NCBI GenBank assembly: GCA_964558235.1
Contig: CAZLCK010000015.1
Span: 1 to 31,134, forward strand
Source: CAZLCK01 sp964558235
Lineage (GTDB): Bacteria > Actinomycetota > Coriobacteriia > Coriobacteriales > CADBOM01
Direction: 5' to 3'
Length of the DNA: 31,134 nt
The position numbers and the translations under genes are program-made. Under the pieces are notes generated by a model. The model ran no database searches. It saw only the letters and a program-made list of their open reading frames with translations, and was not told the origin of the DNA. Below are positions 8,469 to 17,421 of this stretch, piece after piece; the stretch's first letter is position 1, and each line of letters opens with the position of its first letter.

Positions 8469-8924
8469 TTATTCTTGATTTTTTAAATCCTCATCAAGCT
8501 GAGTTGCAACTCTTCCCAAAATCCCATTTACAAAACGATAAGAATCGTCCTCGCCGCCAAAGCTTTGAGCTAATTCCACAGCTTCATTGATAGAAACGCC
8601 TAGTGGGATATCAGGCCTAAAAAACATCTCATAAACAGCAATACGCAAAATAGAGCGATCTGTTATGGCCATTCTAGAAATCGACCAGTTCTCGGATGCC
8701 TCTTCTATTATCTTGTCGATCTGCTCGATATTCTCTTTGATACCCTTAAATAGCTCCACTGCATAGGGCTCAATTACAACCCCATCCATAACTTCAGAAA
8801 CACCCTTGGCAACCTCATTTGTTGAAGAAGCAACCTCGACAAAATCATACATAAACAAAATCTGCATGACTTGAACTCTAGCGCGAGTTCTACGCAATGT
8901 TGGCCCTGATTGTTTTGTAGACAC
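8469..8924 (-). CDS. nusB: Transcription antitermination factor NusB
   Basis: 151 residues, normal length. All-helical NusB fold with RRTRARVQVMQILFMYDF at the N-terminus, NWSISRMAITDRSILRIAVYE (split here as NWSISRMA, then DRSILRIAVYEMFF) and the C-terminal SINEAVELAQSFGGEDDSYRFVNGILG region, quoted only as SINEAVELA and FVNGILG. It acts with NusE in rRNA antitermination complexes. The start codon is GTG (8922-8924), with a GGAG 12 nt upstream inside the end of the asp23 gene. Six bases separate it from the asp23 stop. asp23-nusB is a conserved pair in Firmicutes and Coriobacteriia. Confidence 0.93.
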   Translation of the reverse strand: MSTKQSGPTLRRTRARVQVMQILFMYDFVEVASSTNEVAKGVSEVMDGVVIEPYAVELFKGIKENIEQIDKIIEEASENWSISRMAITDRSILRIAVYEMFFRPDIPLGVSINEAVELAQSFGGEDDSYRFVNGILGRVATQLDEDLKNQE

Positions 8925-8930
8925 CTTTTC

Positions 8931-9332
8931 TCAGATCTCCTCAAAACGAAGTGCCGAGACATAGATATTAATTGCATCGACTTCGATACCAGCATGACTT
9001 GCTAACGCATCGGAGACATTAGTGCGGATGCCCTCTACGATATCTTTTAATTTATAACCGTAAAAAATCTGAATTCTGATATCTATGATCATATTGTCGC
9101 CTTCAGCTATGATCTTGACACCACTAATCCCATCTTTAGCTAATACAGAATTGAATTTTTTACGCGATACTTTTGGACCGCCAACCTCGGCAACACCGGG
9201 TACTTCTGCAGCCGATGAAGCAACTATTGTCTCGATAACACCCGGAGCAATACCTAGCCTTGCTATAGCTTTTGCAGGAGAATCTTTTTCAACTCGAGAG
9301 ATGCTTGCGTTTGATTTCAATGCATTTTTCAT
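8931..9332 (-). CDS. Asp23/Gls24 family envelope stress response protein
   Basis: 133 residues. It carries the DUF322/Asp23 pattern: KAIARLGIAPGVIETIVASS, PGVAEVGG, then alternating strands (GISGVKIIAEGDNMIIDIRI) and IVEGIRTNVSDALASHAG, ending INIYVSALRF. The family forms membrane-associated cytoplasmic assemblies linked to envelope stress in Gram-positives. The first about 18 residues are a polar extension. The start ATG has an AGGAG 11 nt upstream. It is transcribed just before nusB, and 87 bp separate it from accC. Confidence 0.9.
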   Translation of the reverse strand: MKNALKSNASISRVEKDSPAKAIARLGIAPGVIETIVASSAAEVPGVAEVGGPKVSRKKFNSVLAKDGISGVKIIAEGDNMIIDIRIQIFYGYKLKDIVEGIRTNVSDALASHAGIEVDAINIYVSALRFEEI

Positions 9333-9419
9333 CTAAGGCGCTCCTATTTTTAACTCTACACAGATACTTTTCTCTCTAAAAGAATTTTAAGAGCAAGTCG
9401 CTAGTATTCAAAGCTCAAA

Positions 9420-10766
9420 TTAGTAGTTAAATTCCTTCTCAAGAAAGTCTGTGTAAACATCTCCTAAGACAAATGCCTCATTATCAACTACTTGTCTATG
9501 AAAAGGTATGGTCGTCTCAATTCCCTCGATCTTAAATTCATCCAAAGCTCTTCTTGCACGAGCTAAGGCCTCTTGCCTGTCTATACCCCAAACAATCAGC
9601 TTTGCAAGCATCGAATCATAATAAGGTGGAATTTCGCATCCTTGATAGATATGAGTATCTACCCTAACTCCTGGGCCATCTGGCATTCTTAACGTTGTGA
9701 TCTTCCCCGGATTTGGCCTAAAGTCGTTGAAAGGATCTTCGGCATTAATACGAAATTCAATTGCATGTCCAAATGGCGAGAATGGAGCTCTATCCTTACA
9801 AGACATCTCCTCGCCAGCTGCAATTCTAATCTGCTCTTTAATGATATCGACACCAGTAATCATCTCAGAGACGCCATGCTCAACTTGCACTCTAGCATTC
9901 ATCTCCATGAAGTAATAGCTGCCATCAACATCGAGCAAAAATTCCACAGTACCGGCGTTAGTATATCCGCTTTCTTGCACCATACGAAGTGCAGTTGCAC
10001 CCATCTCTTGACGAAGTTGTTCGCTCAAAACTGGAGAGGGAGCCTCCTCGATGAGCTTTTGGTGTCGACGCTGAACGGAACAATCGCGCTCGCAAAGATG
10101 TACTCGATTACCATGAGTATCGGCAAGAACTTGAATCTCCACATGACGAGGACGAAGTATCAACTTTTCGATATATACGTCATCGTTTCCAAAAGCAGAC
10201 AAAGCCTCACTTTTAGCTGTGGCGAAGGCACTATCCATCTCTGCGGGATCCATAACCTCACGCATACCCTTGCCACCGCCACCAGCACTTGCTTTAACTA
10301 GCACTGGATAGCCGACCTTCTCAGCAAAGGCCTTGGCTTCCTCGACAGTTTCAACAACTCCATCACTTCCTGGAACTGTTGGAACATCTGCCCTTTGAGC
10401 TATTTCTTTGGCATTTGACTTATTGCCCATCGAGTCCATAACATCAGCATCTGGACCGATAAAGACAATATCATTATCTTTGCATGCTCTGACAAATTCA
10501 GAATTTTCAGCCAAAAAACCATATCCTGGATGAATTGCCTCAGCCCCAGTAATTTGGGCAGCACCGATGATAGCAGCTATTGACAGATATGACTTTGCCG
10601 AAGGGGCTTCGCCAATACATACCGCCTCATCGGCCATTTGTACTGCTTCGGTATACTTATCTGCAATCGAGTAGACAGCAACTGTGGAGATTCCCATCTC
10701 CTTAGCTGCACGAATTACCCTGAGCGCAACTTCTCCTCTATTAGCTACAAGGATCTTTGAGAACAT
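9420..10766 (-). CDS. accC: Biotin carboxylase subunit
   Basis: 448 residues from ATG 10766. An in-frame TTG at 10775 is rejected because the ribosome site GGAGG (10777-10781) is only one base from it but 10 bases from the ATG. It uses ATP and bicarbonate to carboxylate biotin. Motifs: KILVANRGEVALRVIRAA, AIHPGYGFLAEN, the ATP-grasp loop KASAGGGGKGM, ERDCSVQRRHQKLIEEAPSP, the metal-ligand region FMEMNARVQVEH (usually MNTRIQVEH) and FRINAEDP. It begins 16 bp after the carboxyltransferase-carrier gene, so the two probably form one carboxylase. With pyruvate as acceptor this would be pyruvate carboxylase subunit A; no accA/accD is present. Confidence 0.95.
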   Translation of the reverse strand: MFSKILVANRGEVALRVIRAAKEMGISTVAVYSIADKYTEAVQMADEAVCIGEAPSAKSYLSIAAIIGAAQITGAEAIHPGYGFLAENSEFVRACKDNDIVFIGPDADVMDSMGNKSNAKEIAQRADVPTVPGSDGVVETVEEAKAFAEKVGYPVLVKASAGGGGKGMREVMDPAEMDSAFATAKSEALSAFGNDDVYIEKLILRPRHVEIQVLADTHGNRVHLCERDCSVQRRHQKLIEEAPSPVLSEQLRQEMGATALRMVQESGYTNAGTVEFLLDVDGSYYFMEMNARVQVEHGVSEMITGVDIIKEQIRIAAGEEMSCKDRAPFSPFGHAIEFRINAEDPFNDFRPNPGKITTLRMPDGPGVRVDTHIYQGCEIPPYYDSMLAKLIVWGIDRQEALARARRALDEFKIEGIETTIPFHRQVVDNEAFVLGDVYTDFLEKEFNY

Positions 10767-10782
10767 ATCTCGCAAGCCTCCA

Positions 10783-12663
10783 TTAGAGATCTAGGCCATC
10801 ATTGATTGGCTCGATATAGAAGAGCACCGTCCCAAATTCAACTGGAGTTGCATCTTCTAGGCAAATCTCACGGACGATTCCCATCTGCTCGGCTGGAACC
10901 TCATTCATGAGCTTCATAGCCTCAACGATGCAAAGTGACTGACCTGCCATAACCTCATCGCCAAGTTTGACAAATGGATCTGCACCTGGAGCAGGAGCTT
11001 GATAGTAGGTTCCTACCATAGGAGATGTAATTGCGATCCAATCTAGTGGACGATCTTCTCTGCCATCCTCAATCTTTGGAGCTGGCTCAGAGCCATCATC
11101 ATTTAGAGGAGTCAGTGTAGGAGCTTGTCCAACTAAGATCTGTTGGCTTGGAGCTTCGCCCTGAGCACGAATGGTAATCTTCATACCAGCTTCTTCGACA
11201 GTAACCTCTCCAACATTGGAATCCTCGACTGCCTTGATGAGGTCTTTAATTTGATTGATATCCACGTAATCCTCCTCTATGGTTCCTCGAGATTCCTCCT
11301 CAAGCATGAAATTGACTCTTTCAGATGAACGATGCTTCGATAAGAATGTTCTAGCTGTCTCTGGGAACAAAGCGTACATTAAAACATCCTCTTCGCTTCT
11401 TGCTAAATCACCAATCTCCTCTTCATATTGCGAATAAGGAGTTGTATTAAGTGTCGCAGGCGAAACATCTGGGTCTAACGGTTGAATATTATTACCTAAA
11501 ACTTTTGCAACAATATCGAAATTGAGTGGTCCCGGAGCTTTGCCGTAATATCCACATAGATAGTCCTTCATCTCTGACGAAACAACAGACCATCTCTTTC
11601 CTGTAATAACATTTAGAACTGCTTGAGTTCCAACGATCTGAGACATAGGAGTAACTAGAGGCGGATATCCAACCTCTGCTCTAACCTTTGGAATCTCATC
11701 CATAACATCTTGCAGGCGATCTTGAGCATTTTGAATCTCAAGCTGGCTAATAAGGTTGCTCATCATTCCACCAGGAACTTGATGGCTATAGACCTGCATA
11801 TGAATTAGAGAGCTAACGCCGCGCTTGTAATGATTACGCTTGCGCACTTCCTCCCAATACTGTGCGATTTCAAAGAGAAGCTCTAGGTCTAGTCCAGTGT
11901 CATAGCCAGACTCCTTTAGAGCAGCTACGATCATCTCGACAGCTGGCTGAGAGTTGCCAAATGCCAAAGGTGCACTAGCTGTATCGACGATTGCAGCACC
12001 AGCTTCAGCAGCCTTGATGTAATTTGTGGGCGCCATACCACCAACATAGTGGCAGTGAAGATGAATTGGAAGGCCAACTTCCTCACGAAGAGCCGACACC
12101 ATGCGCTCAGTTCTGTAAGGTGTAAGCATTCCAGCCATATCTTTGATAGCAATAGAATCTGCACCCAGTTCTTTCCACTTCAAAGCGAAATCAATATAGC
12201 TATCTAGAGTGTGAACTGGGCTTACAGTATAGGAGATTGCGCCTTCAAGATGCCCTCCACATTCCTTTACAGCCTCTGCGCTATCTAAGACATTGCGGAT
12301 GTCATTTAGTGCATCAAAAATCCTAAATACATCTACACCATTTCTATGTGCTGTCTTTAAAAACCTTTGGACAATATCCTTTGAATAATGGTGATATCCA
12401 ACTAGATTTTGACCGCGGGAGAGCATTGATATTGGAGTATTTGGACAATGCTTCTTAATTGCGCGAAGCCTTTCCCAAGGATTTTCATCCAAAAACCTCA
12501 GACAGGTATCAAATGTAGCACCTCCCCATGCCTCTATGGCCCAATATCCGACCTTGTCCATCTTTCCAAGAATTGGAAGCATGTCTCCGGTTTGCATTCT
12601 CGTGGCCCAAAGAGATTGGTGAGCATCACGCAAAGTTGTGTCCATGATATGGAGTGTCCTCAT
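10783..12663 (-). CDS. pycB: Carboxyltransferase fused to AccB-type biotin carrier (pyruvate carboxylase subunit B-like)
   Basis: 626 residues from ATG 12663, preceded by GGAGG; a TTG one codon upstream is not needed. Residues 1 to about 460 are the TIM-barrel carboxyltransferase of the PycB/OadA/transcarboxylase-5S family: MDTTLRDAHQSLWATRMQT, AIEAWGGATFD, the metal and carbamyl-lysine region IKDMAGM and HCHYVGGMAP (H-x-H kept). Residues about 485-520 (DINQIKDLIKAVEDSNVG, then VTVEEAGMKITIRAQ) look like an AccB N-terminus. A PAP-rich linker and a biotinyl domain with EAMKLMNEV follow (biotin lysine at 584). Without membrane subunits nearby, anaplerotic pyruvate carboxylation is more likely than sodium-pumping oxaloacetate decarboxylation. 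Confidence 0.9.
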   Translation of the reverse strand: MRTLHIMDTTLRDAHQSLWATRMQTGDMLPILGKMDKVGYWAIEAWGGATFDTCLRFLDENPWERLRAIKKHCPNTPISMLSRGQNLVGYHHYSKDIVQRFLKTAHRNGVDVFRIFDALNDIRNVLDSAEAVKECGGHLEGAISYTVSPVHTLDSYIDFALKWKELGADSIAIKDMAGMLTPYRTERMVSALREEVGLPIHLHCHYVGGMAPTNYIKAAEAGAAIVDTASAPLAFGNSQPAVEMIVAALKESGYDTGLDLELLFEIAQYWEEVRKRNHYKRGVSSLIHMQVYSHQVPGGMMSNLISQLEIQNAQDRLQDVMDEIPKVRAEVGYPPLVTPMSQIVGTQAVLNVITGKRWSVVSSEMKDYLCGYYGKAPGPLNFDIVAKVLGNNIQPLDPDVSPATLNTTPYSQYEEEIGDLARSEEDVLMYALFPETARTFLSKHRSSERVNFMLEEESRGTIEEDYVDINQIKDLIKAVEDSNVGEVTVEEAGMKITIRAQGEAPSQQILVGQAPTLTPLNDDGSEPAPKIEDGREDRPLDWIAITSPMVGTYYQAPAPGADPFVKLGDEVMAGQSLCIVEAMKLMNEVPAEQMGIVREICLEDATPVEFGTVLFYIEPINDGLDL

Positions 12664-12749
12664 CAAAGCCTCCTCTCTTTTTCCTTTAATCGCTATCTGG
12701 TTATATCAAATCTAATCCCGTCTTATGGGACTAAACGAAATATTGTTTA

Positions 12750-12849
12750 NNNNNNNNNNNNNNNNNNNNNNNNNNNNNNNNNNNNNNNNNNNNNNNNNNN
12801 NNNNNNNNNNNNNNNNNNNNNNNNNNNNNNNNNNNNNNNNNNNNNNNNN
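12750..12849. other. Assembly gap (100 N) between the proline peptidase and pycB
   Basis: Exactly 100 N, an unknown-length scaffold gap. It begins 18 bp after the peptidase stop and ends 86 bp before the pycB ATG. In actinobacteria efp normally follows this peptidase, so a gene may be hidden here. Confidence 0.97.
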
Positions 12850-12867
12850 AAAACAGGCTATAACTTA

Positions 12868-14046
12868 CTACTTAATTACGATCAGATCATGTGGGCTTTG
12901 AGTAAATGATTCAAAGCCATTTTCTGTTACAACTCCATAATCTTCTATTCGAACCCCACCAATTCCAGGAATATAAATACCTGGTTCAACAGTTACAACA
13001 TTTCCAGCCACAAGCTCGCATTTATTTTTAGGAGAAAGATTTGGACTCTCATGTATATCTATTCCAACTCCATGTCCAAGCGAATGAATAAATGTGCCCT
13101 CATAGCCAGCTTTTGCAATCGATTCTTCTGCGAAATTGTGAATTTGAGATCCGGTCATTCCAACATCTATCTTGGACTTCGCTAACTCGTGAGCCTCTAA
13201 AGTTGCCTCGTAGATCCTTTTTAACTCATCCGATGGTTCACCAATAGCGATTGTTCTTGTCATATCCGAACAATAATCATCGAACTTTGCACCAAAATCC
13301 AAGACTAAAAAGTCGCCCTTTTGCAGACGCCTTTCTGAAGCTACCGCATGTGGCATCGCGCTGTGTTGAGGGCCAGATGCAGCGATCGTAGTAAATGCAA
13401 TCCCTGTTGCGCCTAGCACCTTCATCTTATATTCGAGCTCATTGGCAACTTCGAGCTCTGTCATGCCTTCACTTACCCAACCAACTAAATCTGCAAATGC
13501 ATTATCAGTAATCTTTTGGGCTTTCTTTAGAGTCTCAATCTCTGCAAAATCCTTTATTTCTCTAAGTAGCGCTATAGGATCTGTTATCGTAACGATCTCG
13601 TAGCTAATCTTTTGTTCATCTAGACTTTCACAAATTGCTCGATATTCATTTAGTCGAATATCCTGCTCAATTCCTATACGCAACTTTGAGCTACCTGAAC
13701 TAAGTTGCACTGCTTCAAAAATCTTCTGAGCGGCAAATTTTGCATGGGTCTGCTTACTGTCATCTATTACCAAATCAGCTCTTACCAAATCATCTATTGC
13801 CAAATCAGCTCTATTATTGCCTAGGCATTCTGCAACCCTTGAACGCATAGCAGCAGAATATCTAGAATCAGTGTGAATAAAGACTTCGTCTACTCCCCTG
13901 ATAATCAATGCCATATGAGCATCTTCGGAATCAAATACGTTTGAAAAGCTAGTTATCCAGCGGATATCTGAAGTATTCCTACAGATATACGCATCGAGGT
14001 GAAGATCCTCTATTTTCTCCTGCAAACGCTCTACTCTGCTTCTCAC
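12868..14046 (-). CDS. pepQ: M24 family Xaa-Pro peptidase
   Basis: 392 residues. Creatinase-like N-terminal domain (1 to about 165) and pita-bread metallopeptidase domain. Metal-site motifs: LDFGAKFDDYCSDMTRT (two Asp), HSLGHGVGIDIHE (His), VTVEPGIYIPG (Glu) and GVRIEDYG (Glu). It cleaves X-Pro bonds; whether it prefers dipeptides or longer peptides cannot be told. The start is GTG overlapping the aroQ stop by 4 bp (GTGA). An in-frame 30-bp duplication in the N-terminal domain gives a repeated RADLxIDD. The same gene follows aroQ in M. tuberculosis (Rv2535c, pepQ). Confidence 0.93.
   Translation of the reverse strand: MRSRVERLQEKIEDLHLDAYICRNTSDIRWITSFSNVFDSEDAHMALIIRGVDEVFIHTDSRYSAAMRSRVAECLGNNRADLAIDDLVRADLVIDDSKQTHAKFAAQKIFEAVQLSSGSSKLRIGIEQDIRLNEYRAICESLDEQKISYEIVTITDPIALLREIKDFAEIETLKKAQKITDNAFADLVGWVSEGMTELEVANELEYKMKVLGATGIAFTTIAASGPQHSAMPHAVASERRLQKGDFLVLDFGAKFDDYCSDMTRTIAIGEPSDELKRIYEATLEAHELAKSKIDVGMTGSQIHNFAEESIAKAGYEGTFIHSLGHGVGIDIHESPNLSPKNKCELVAGNVVTVEPGIYIPGIGGVRIEDYGVVTENGFESFTQSPHDLIVIK
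13761..13820. repeat. 30-bp in-frame tandem duplication inside the peptidase gene
   Basis: Units 13761-13790 and 13791-13820 share their first 22 bases with one mismatch. They encode RADLAIDD and RADLVIDD ten residues apart, in the less conserved N-terminal domain. Confidence 0.75.
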
Positions 14047-14534
14047 AGGCTATTCCCCTTGTCGGTGAGGTTTACAACTAACATCTCAATTGCATCTACA
14101 TAGCCTTTACGCCCAAGGCCTTTAACTTGCCCAATGCATGCAGGTGCAATAACAGAGATACGTCTAAATTCTTCACGCTGCGAAATATCACTTAGATGTA
14201 TTTCAACAACTGGAATATTGATCGATTCAACCGCATCATGAAGTGCATAGGAGTAGTGAGTATATGCACCTGGATTAAATACGATCCCATCAAAAGACTT
14301 GCGAGCATCTTGGATGCAATCGATCAAAGCTCCCTCATGGTTTGATTGATAAAATGCAACGCTAATTTGTACATCAATTCCAATCTCTGACATCCTAAGC
14401 TCGATGCCGCGTACGCTAGTTTGGATATATTTATTAATCTCATCTAGAGTATCTAACCCATAGACATTTGGATTTCTCTCGCCCAAAAGATTTAAGTTTG
14501 GCCCATTGATAACCAATATCGAAATCCTATCCAA
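14043..14534 (-). CDS. aroQ: 3-dehydroquinate dehydratase, type II
   Basis: 163 residues. Type II dehydroquinase converts 3-dehydroquinate to 3-dehydroshikimate. Motifs: INGPNLNLLGERNPNVYG (catalytic Tyr region), FYQSNHEGALID, FNPGAYTHYSYALHDA (catalytic His/Asn region) and VVEIHLSDISQREEFR. The start is TTG at 14534, supported by a perfect AAGGAGG 7 nt upstream, within the last codons of aroB, and by the absence of any nearby ATG. Two bases separate it from the aroB stop; its own stop overlaps the peptidase start. Confidence 0.96.
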   Translation of the reverse strand: MDRISILVINGPNLNLLGERNPNVYGLDTLDEINKYIQTSVRGIELRMSEIGIDVQISVAFYQSNHEGALIDCIQDARKSFDGIVFNPGAYTHYSYALHDAVESINIPVVEIHLSDISQREEFRRISVIAPACIGQVKGLGRKGYVDAIEMLVVNLTDKGNSL

Positions 14535-14536
14535 CT

Positions 14537-15679
14537 TTAAGCCTCCTTAGAACTCTCCCATTTTTTAAGATGGCTCATAACCACATCAGGATCCAAATTT
14601 TCAATCTGCCATTTACCAGGAGCACTTGCCAGCACAAAGCTGATAGTCTTTCCATCGCTTTTCTTATCGTGAGTCATTCTATCCAAGAGATCATCGCAAT
14701 TAAATTGCCTATTTAGTTTTTCAATCCCTAAAGCATTGAGTAGCTCATCTTGAGCCTTTTCAAATCCAGGCTGCGTACCGATCGTCTCGGATGCAAGTCT
14801 TGCTGCAAAACGCATACCCTCGGATATCGCTATACCATGTAAGATTTTTGGATTATCAGCAATAGCCTCAATCGCATGGCCTAATGTGTGCCCATAATTT
14901 AAGCATTTCCGTCTACCAGACTCTGTTTCATCTTCAACAACTACACGCGCTTTAAACTCGATCGTCTTAGCGATCGCATTTCGTAAAACAACTATTTCAT
15001 CCTCGCTAATTGTTGAAAGATCGCCCTGTGATTTAGAGATCTTATTTAGAGTTGCAGCATTATCAAAAAGCCAGGCACTGAATTCTTGAGAATCTATGAT
15101 CGCCGACTTAGCCATCTCAGCAAGACCACATCTCCATTCAAGCTCTGGCAGACTAAATAGCATCTCGAGATCCACACAAACATAGAGTGGTTGAAAAAAT
15201 GTGCCGATTAGATTTTTTATACGTCCAACATTGACACCGTTTTTACCACCGACAGATGAATCAATCATAGAGAGCAAAGTAGTTGGAATTTGTACAAAAC
15301 TAACGCCTCGCATATAGGTGGATGCAACAAATCCTGCTAGGTCTCCTACAACCCCACCACCAAGAGCAATGACGACCGAATCCCTAGAAAAGTGGTACTG
15401 CGCCAAAGCATTATGCAGCGACTCTGCACATTGCATAGTCTTTGAGGCCTCTCCCGCCTCAACAGAAAAGCTTGCAACTACAAATCCTGCATCTTCTAAT
15501 GTAGATGCAATTTTTTGCTGATAAAGCCCAGATGTATTCGAATCCGAAATCAATGCGACAGTCTTTGTTTTTGTGATTTTAGAGAGATCCTCGCCTAAGG
15601 TTTTAGTTGTTCCTAGGCCAATTTTTATATCGTATCCAACACCTGTTGGGAGGTTTAATCTGATGGTGGTATTTTTCAC
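14537..15679 (-). CDS. aroB: 3-dehydroquinate synthase
   Basis: 380 residues. An NAD- and metal-dependent cyclisation of DAHP to dehydroquinate, the second shikimate step. Motifs: ALGGGVVGDLAGFVASTYMR, VQIPTTLLSMIDSSVGGKNG, KNLIGTFFQP, LAEMAKSAII and the metal-binding CLNYGHTLGHAIE, then LHGIAISEGM. The start is GTG, overlapping the aroK stop by 4 bp (GTGA). The short C-terminal tail carries the aroQ ribosome site. Confidence 0.97.
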   Translation of the reverse strand: MKNTTIRLNLPTGVGYDIKIGLGTTKTLGEDLSKITKTKTVALISDSNTSGLYQQKIASTLEDAGFVVASFSVEAGEASKTMQCAESLHNALAQYHFSRDSVVIALGGGVVGDLAGFVASTYMRGVSFVQIPTTLLSMIDSSVGGKNGVNVGRIKNLIGTFFQPLYVCVDLEMLFSLPELEWRCGLAEMAKSAIIDSQEFSAWLFDNAATLNKISKSQGDLSTISEDEIVVLRNAIAKTIEFKARVVVEDETESGRRKCLNYGHTLGHAIEAIADNPKILHGIAISEGMRFAARLASETIGTQPGFEKAQDELLNALGIEKLNRQFNCDDLLDRMTHDKKSDGKTISFVLASAPGKWQIENLDPDVVMSHLKKWESSKEA

Positions 15680-16209
15680 AGTAGTCCCCTCTTTTGCAAT
15701 TCCTCCCCAAGTTCTTTTGTAACTTGATTAGCACTTTTATTAGATGTATCAAATCTAAGATCAGCCACCTCCAAATAAAGTGGCATTCGTTTTTCTAATA
15801 GGGCTTGAGGGTCAGATCCATTGGATAATAGCGGACGTGATTTTGTCGAAGAAATTCTTGAAAGAGCCTCGTTTGCATCCACTTCCAAAAAGACCACAAA
15901 TCCAAGCTCTCTAAGTTTATCTCTACATTCTTTGGTGGTGATAATACCTCCGCCACAGCTGATTATTGAGCTGGGCTTATCCTCCAGATATTCAAGATAT
16001 TCCAGCTCGTATTGCCTAAAGGCTTGCTCACCCTCTTGCGCAAAAATCTTTGGAATTGATTTACCCTTCATGCGAGCTATTCCAATATCTATATCAAAAG
16101 AAACTCTTCCATATCTTCTAGCTAATTTACGAGCAATCGTTGACTTTCCCGATCCCATAAACCCAATTAAAAAAATATGATTAGGGCTATGTTGTGAAGC
16201 ATCACTCAT
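15676..16209 (-). CDS. aroK: Shikimate kinase
   Basis: 177 residues. Walker A GFMGSGKSTIARKLA at about 16-30, DIDIGIARMKGKSIPKIF (shikimate and magnesium binding), SCGGGIITT and the lid region SRISSTKSRPLL. It phosphorylates shikimate. ATG start overlaps the aroC stop (ATGA) and its stop overlaps the aroB start (GTGA), so aroC-aroK-aroB are translationally coupled. Confidence 0.96.
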   Translation of the reverse strand: MSDASQHSPNHIFLIGFMGSGKSTIARKLARRYGRVSFDIDIGIARMKGKSIPKIFAQEGEQAFRQYELEYLEYLEDKPSSIISCGGGIITTKECRDKLRELGFVVFLEVDANEALSRISSTKSRPLLSNGSDPQALLEKRMPLYLEVADLRFDTSNKSANQVTKELGEELQKRGLL

Positions 16210-17372
16210 TGCTGAGATATTCTTTCTTTGTAACTATCGATCGCACAAATCATATCTTGCATATTATCTGCGCCGAATTTTTGTTGATAAGCACTTGCAA
16301 GAACAATCGCCATCTCTGCTTCTGCCACAACTGCCGCGGCTGGAACAGCGCACACATCAGAACGCTCTTTTGAAGCCAAAGTAACCTCATGTGTTTGAAT
16401 ATTCACAGTCTCAAGAGGCGACATCAAAGTGGGTATTGGCTTCATACAAATACTTGCAATAAGTGGCTGACCCGTAGTCATTCCACCCTCTAGGCCTCCT
16501 GAGCGATTTGTTTTTCTTCCATAACCACCTTCAGATGAGTATGTAATACTGTCATGGACGTCTTGTCCCTCTAGAATTCCACTTGTAAATCCAAGTCCAA
16601 ATTCCACGCCTTTAATTGCTGGAATTGAGAAAAATGCTGCCCCAAGCTTAGATGTGAGTCTGCTAGATGCATCCTGATACCCTCCAAGACCAGGTATCAA
16701 TCCTGTAGCAACAACATTAAACCATCCGCCTAGCGACTGGCCGCACTCTCTAGCACCCTCAATAGCATCTTTCATGGCTTCTGTTGTAAACGGATCGGGA
16801 CAGCGAGTCTCCGAAAGATCGACTCTATCATTTAAAAAGACATATCCGTTTTCTTCTAGATAGCTCTCAGGCAAACTAGCTTGACCAATCCTGGTTACAT
16901 AAGATGAAATATCTACTCCAAGCTCTCGAAGCATTGCCTTTGCGACCGCACCAGCTGCAACCCTACAAGCTGTTTCTCTAGCAGAGGCTCTCTCAAGTAT
17001 GTCTCTGCAGTCATCTGTGCCAAGCTTTAAAGTTCCAACCAGATCGGCATGCCCTGGTCTAGGAGTCTGTTCTTTTTGCAAATCATAAGGAGCTTCACCA
17101 TCAACATCCATACGACCAGCCCAATTTGCGTTATCGCGATTTTCAATAAGCAGAGCAATCGGAGTGCCTAGAGTTTTGCCAAACCTAACACCAGAAAGTA
17201 TCGTCGCATGATCTGATTCAATCTCCATGCGACCTCCCCTACCATAGCCCATCTGTCTACGAGCAAGATCAACATCTATATCGTTAGTACTGAGCGAAAT
17301 TCCATAAGGCACTTCGCTAACTATAGAAGTTAGCGCTTTACCATGAGACTCTCCTGCACTTACATACCTCAA
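16206..17372 (-). CDS. aroC: Chorismate synthase
   Basis: 388 residues. FMN-dependent elimination of phosphate from EPSP, the last shared step to aromatic amino acids. Motifs: SAGESHGKALT at the N-terminus, GYGRGGRMEIESD, TPRPGHADLVG, ERASARETACRVAAGA, GFTSG and NRSGGLEGGMTTGQP. The start is TTG (17370-17372) with AGGAG 6 nt upstream; it gives the normal family N-terminus (RYVSAGESHG). It follows the prepilin peptidase gene after 49 bp. Confidence 0.97.
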   Translation of the reverse strand: MRYVSAGESHGKALTSIVSEVPYGISLSTNDIDVDLARRQMGYGRGGRMEIESDHATILSGVRFGKTLGTPIALLIENRDNANWAGRMDVDGEAPYDLQKEQTPRPGHADLVGTLKLGTDDCRDILERASARETACRVAAGAVAKAMLRELGVDISSYVTRIGQASLPESYLEENGYVFLNDRVDLSETRCPDPFTTEAMKDAIEGARECGQSLGGWFNVVATGLIPGLGGYQDASSRLTSKLGAAFFSIPAIKGVEFGLGFTSGILEGQDVHDSITYSSEGGYGRKTNRSGGLEGGMTTGQPLIASICMKPIPTLMSPLETVNIQTHEVTLASKERSDVCAVPAAAVVAEAEMAIVLASAYQQKFGADNMQDMICAIDSYKERISQQ

Positions 17373-17421
17373 ATTTGGCTCCTATTATTACTTTAATTCC
17401 CGATGTTTCATCTTTAGCTCA

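Noticed and set aside
9765..10301. 178-codon plus-strand open frame opposite accC
   Set aside because: It is antisense to a strongly conserved gene, has no ribosome site and no recognisable motif; it follows from the codon pattern of accC.
10783..12663. Sodium-pumping oxaloacetate decarboxylase alpha subunit
   Set aside because: No oadB or oadG membrane subunits are nearby and a biotin carboxylase is adjacent, pointing to a carboxylase instead.
12448..12909. 153-codon plus-strand frame spanning the N block at 12750-12849
   Set aside because: It depends on reading through unknown bases and overlaps pycB and the peptidase antisense.
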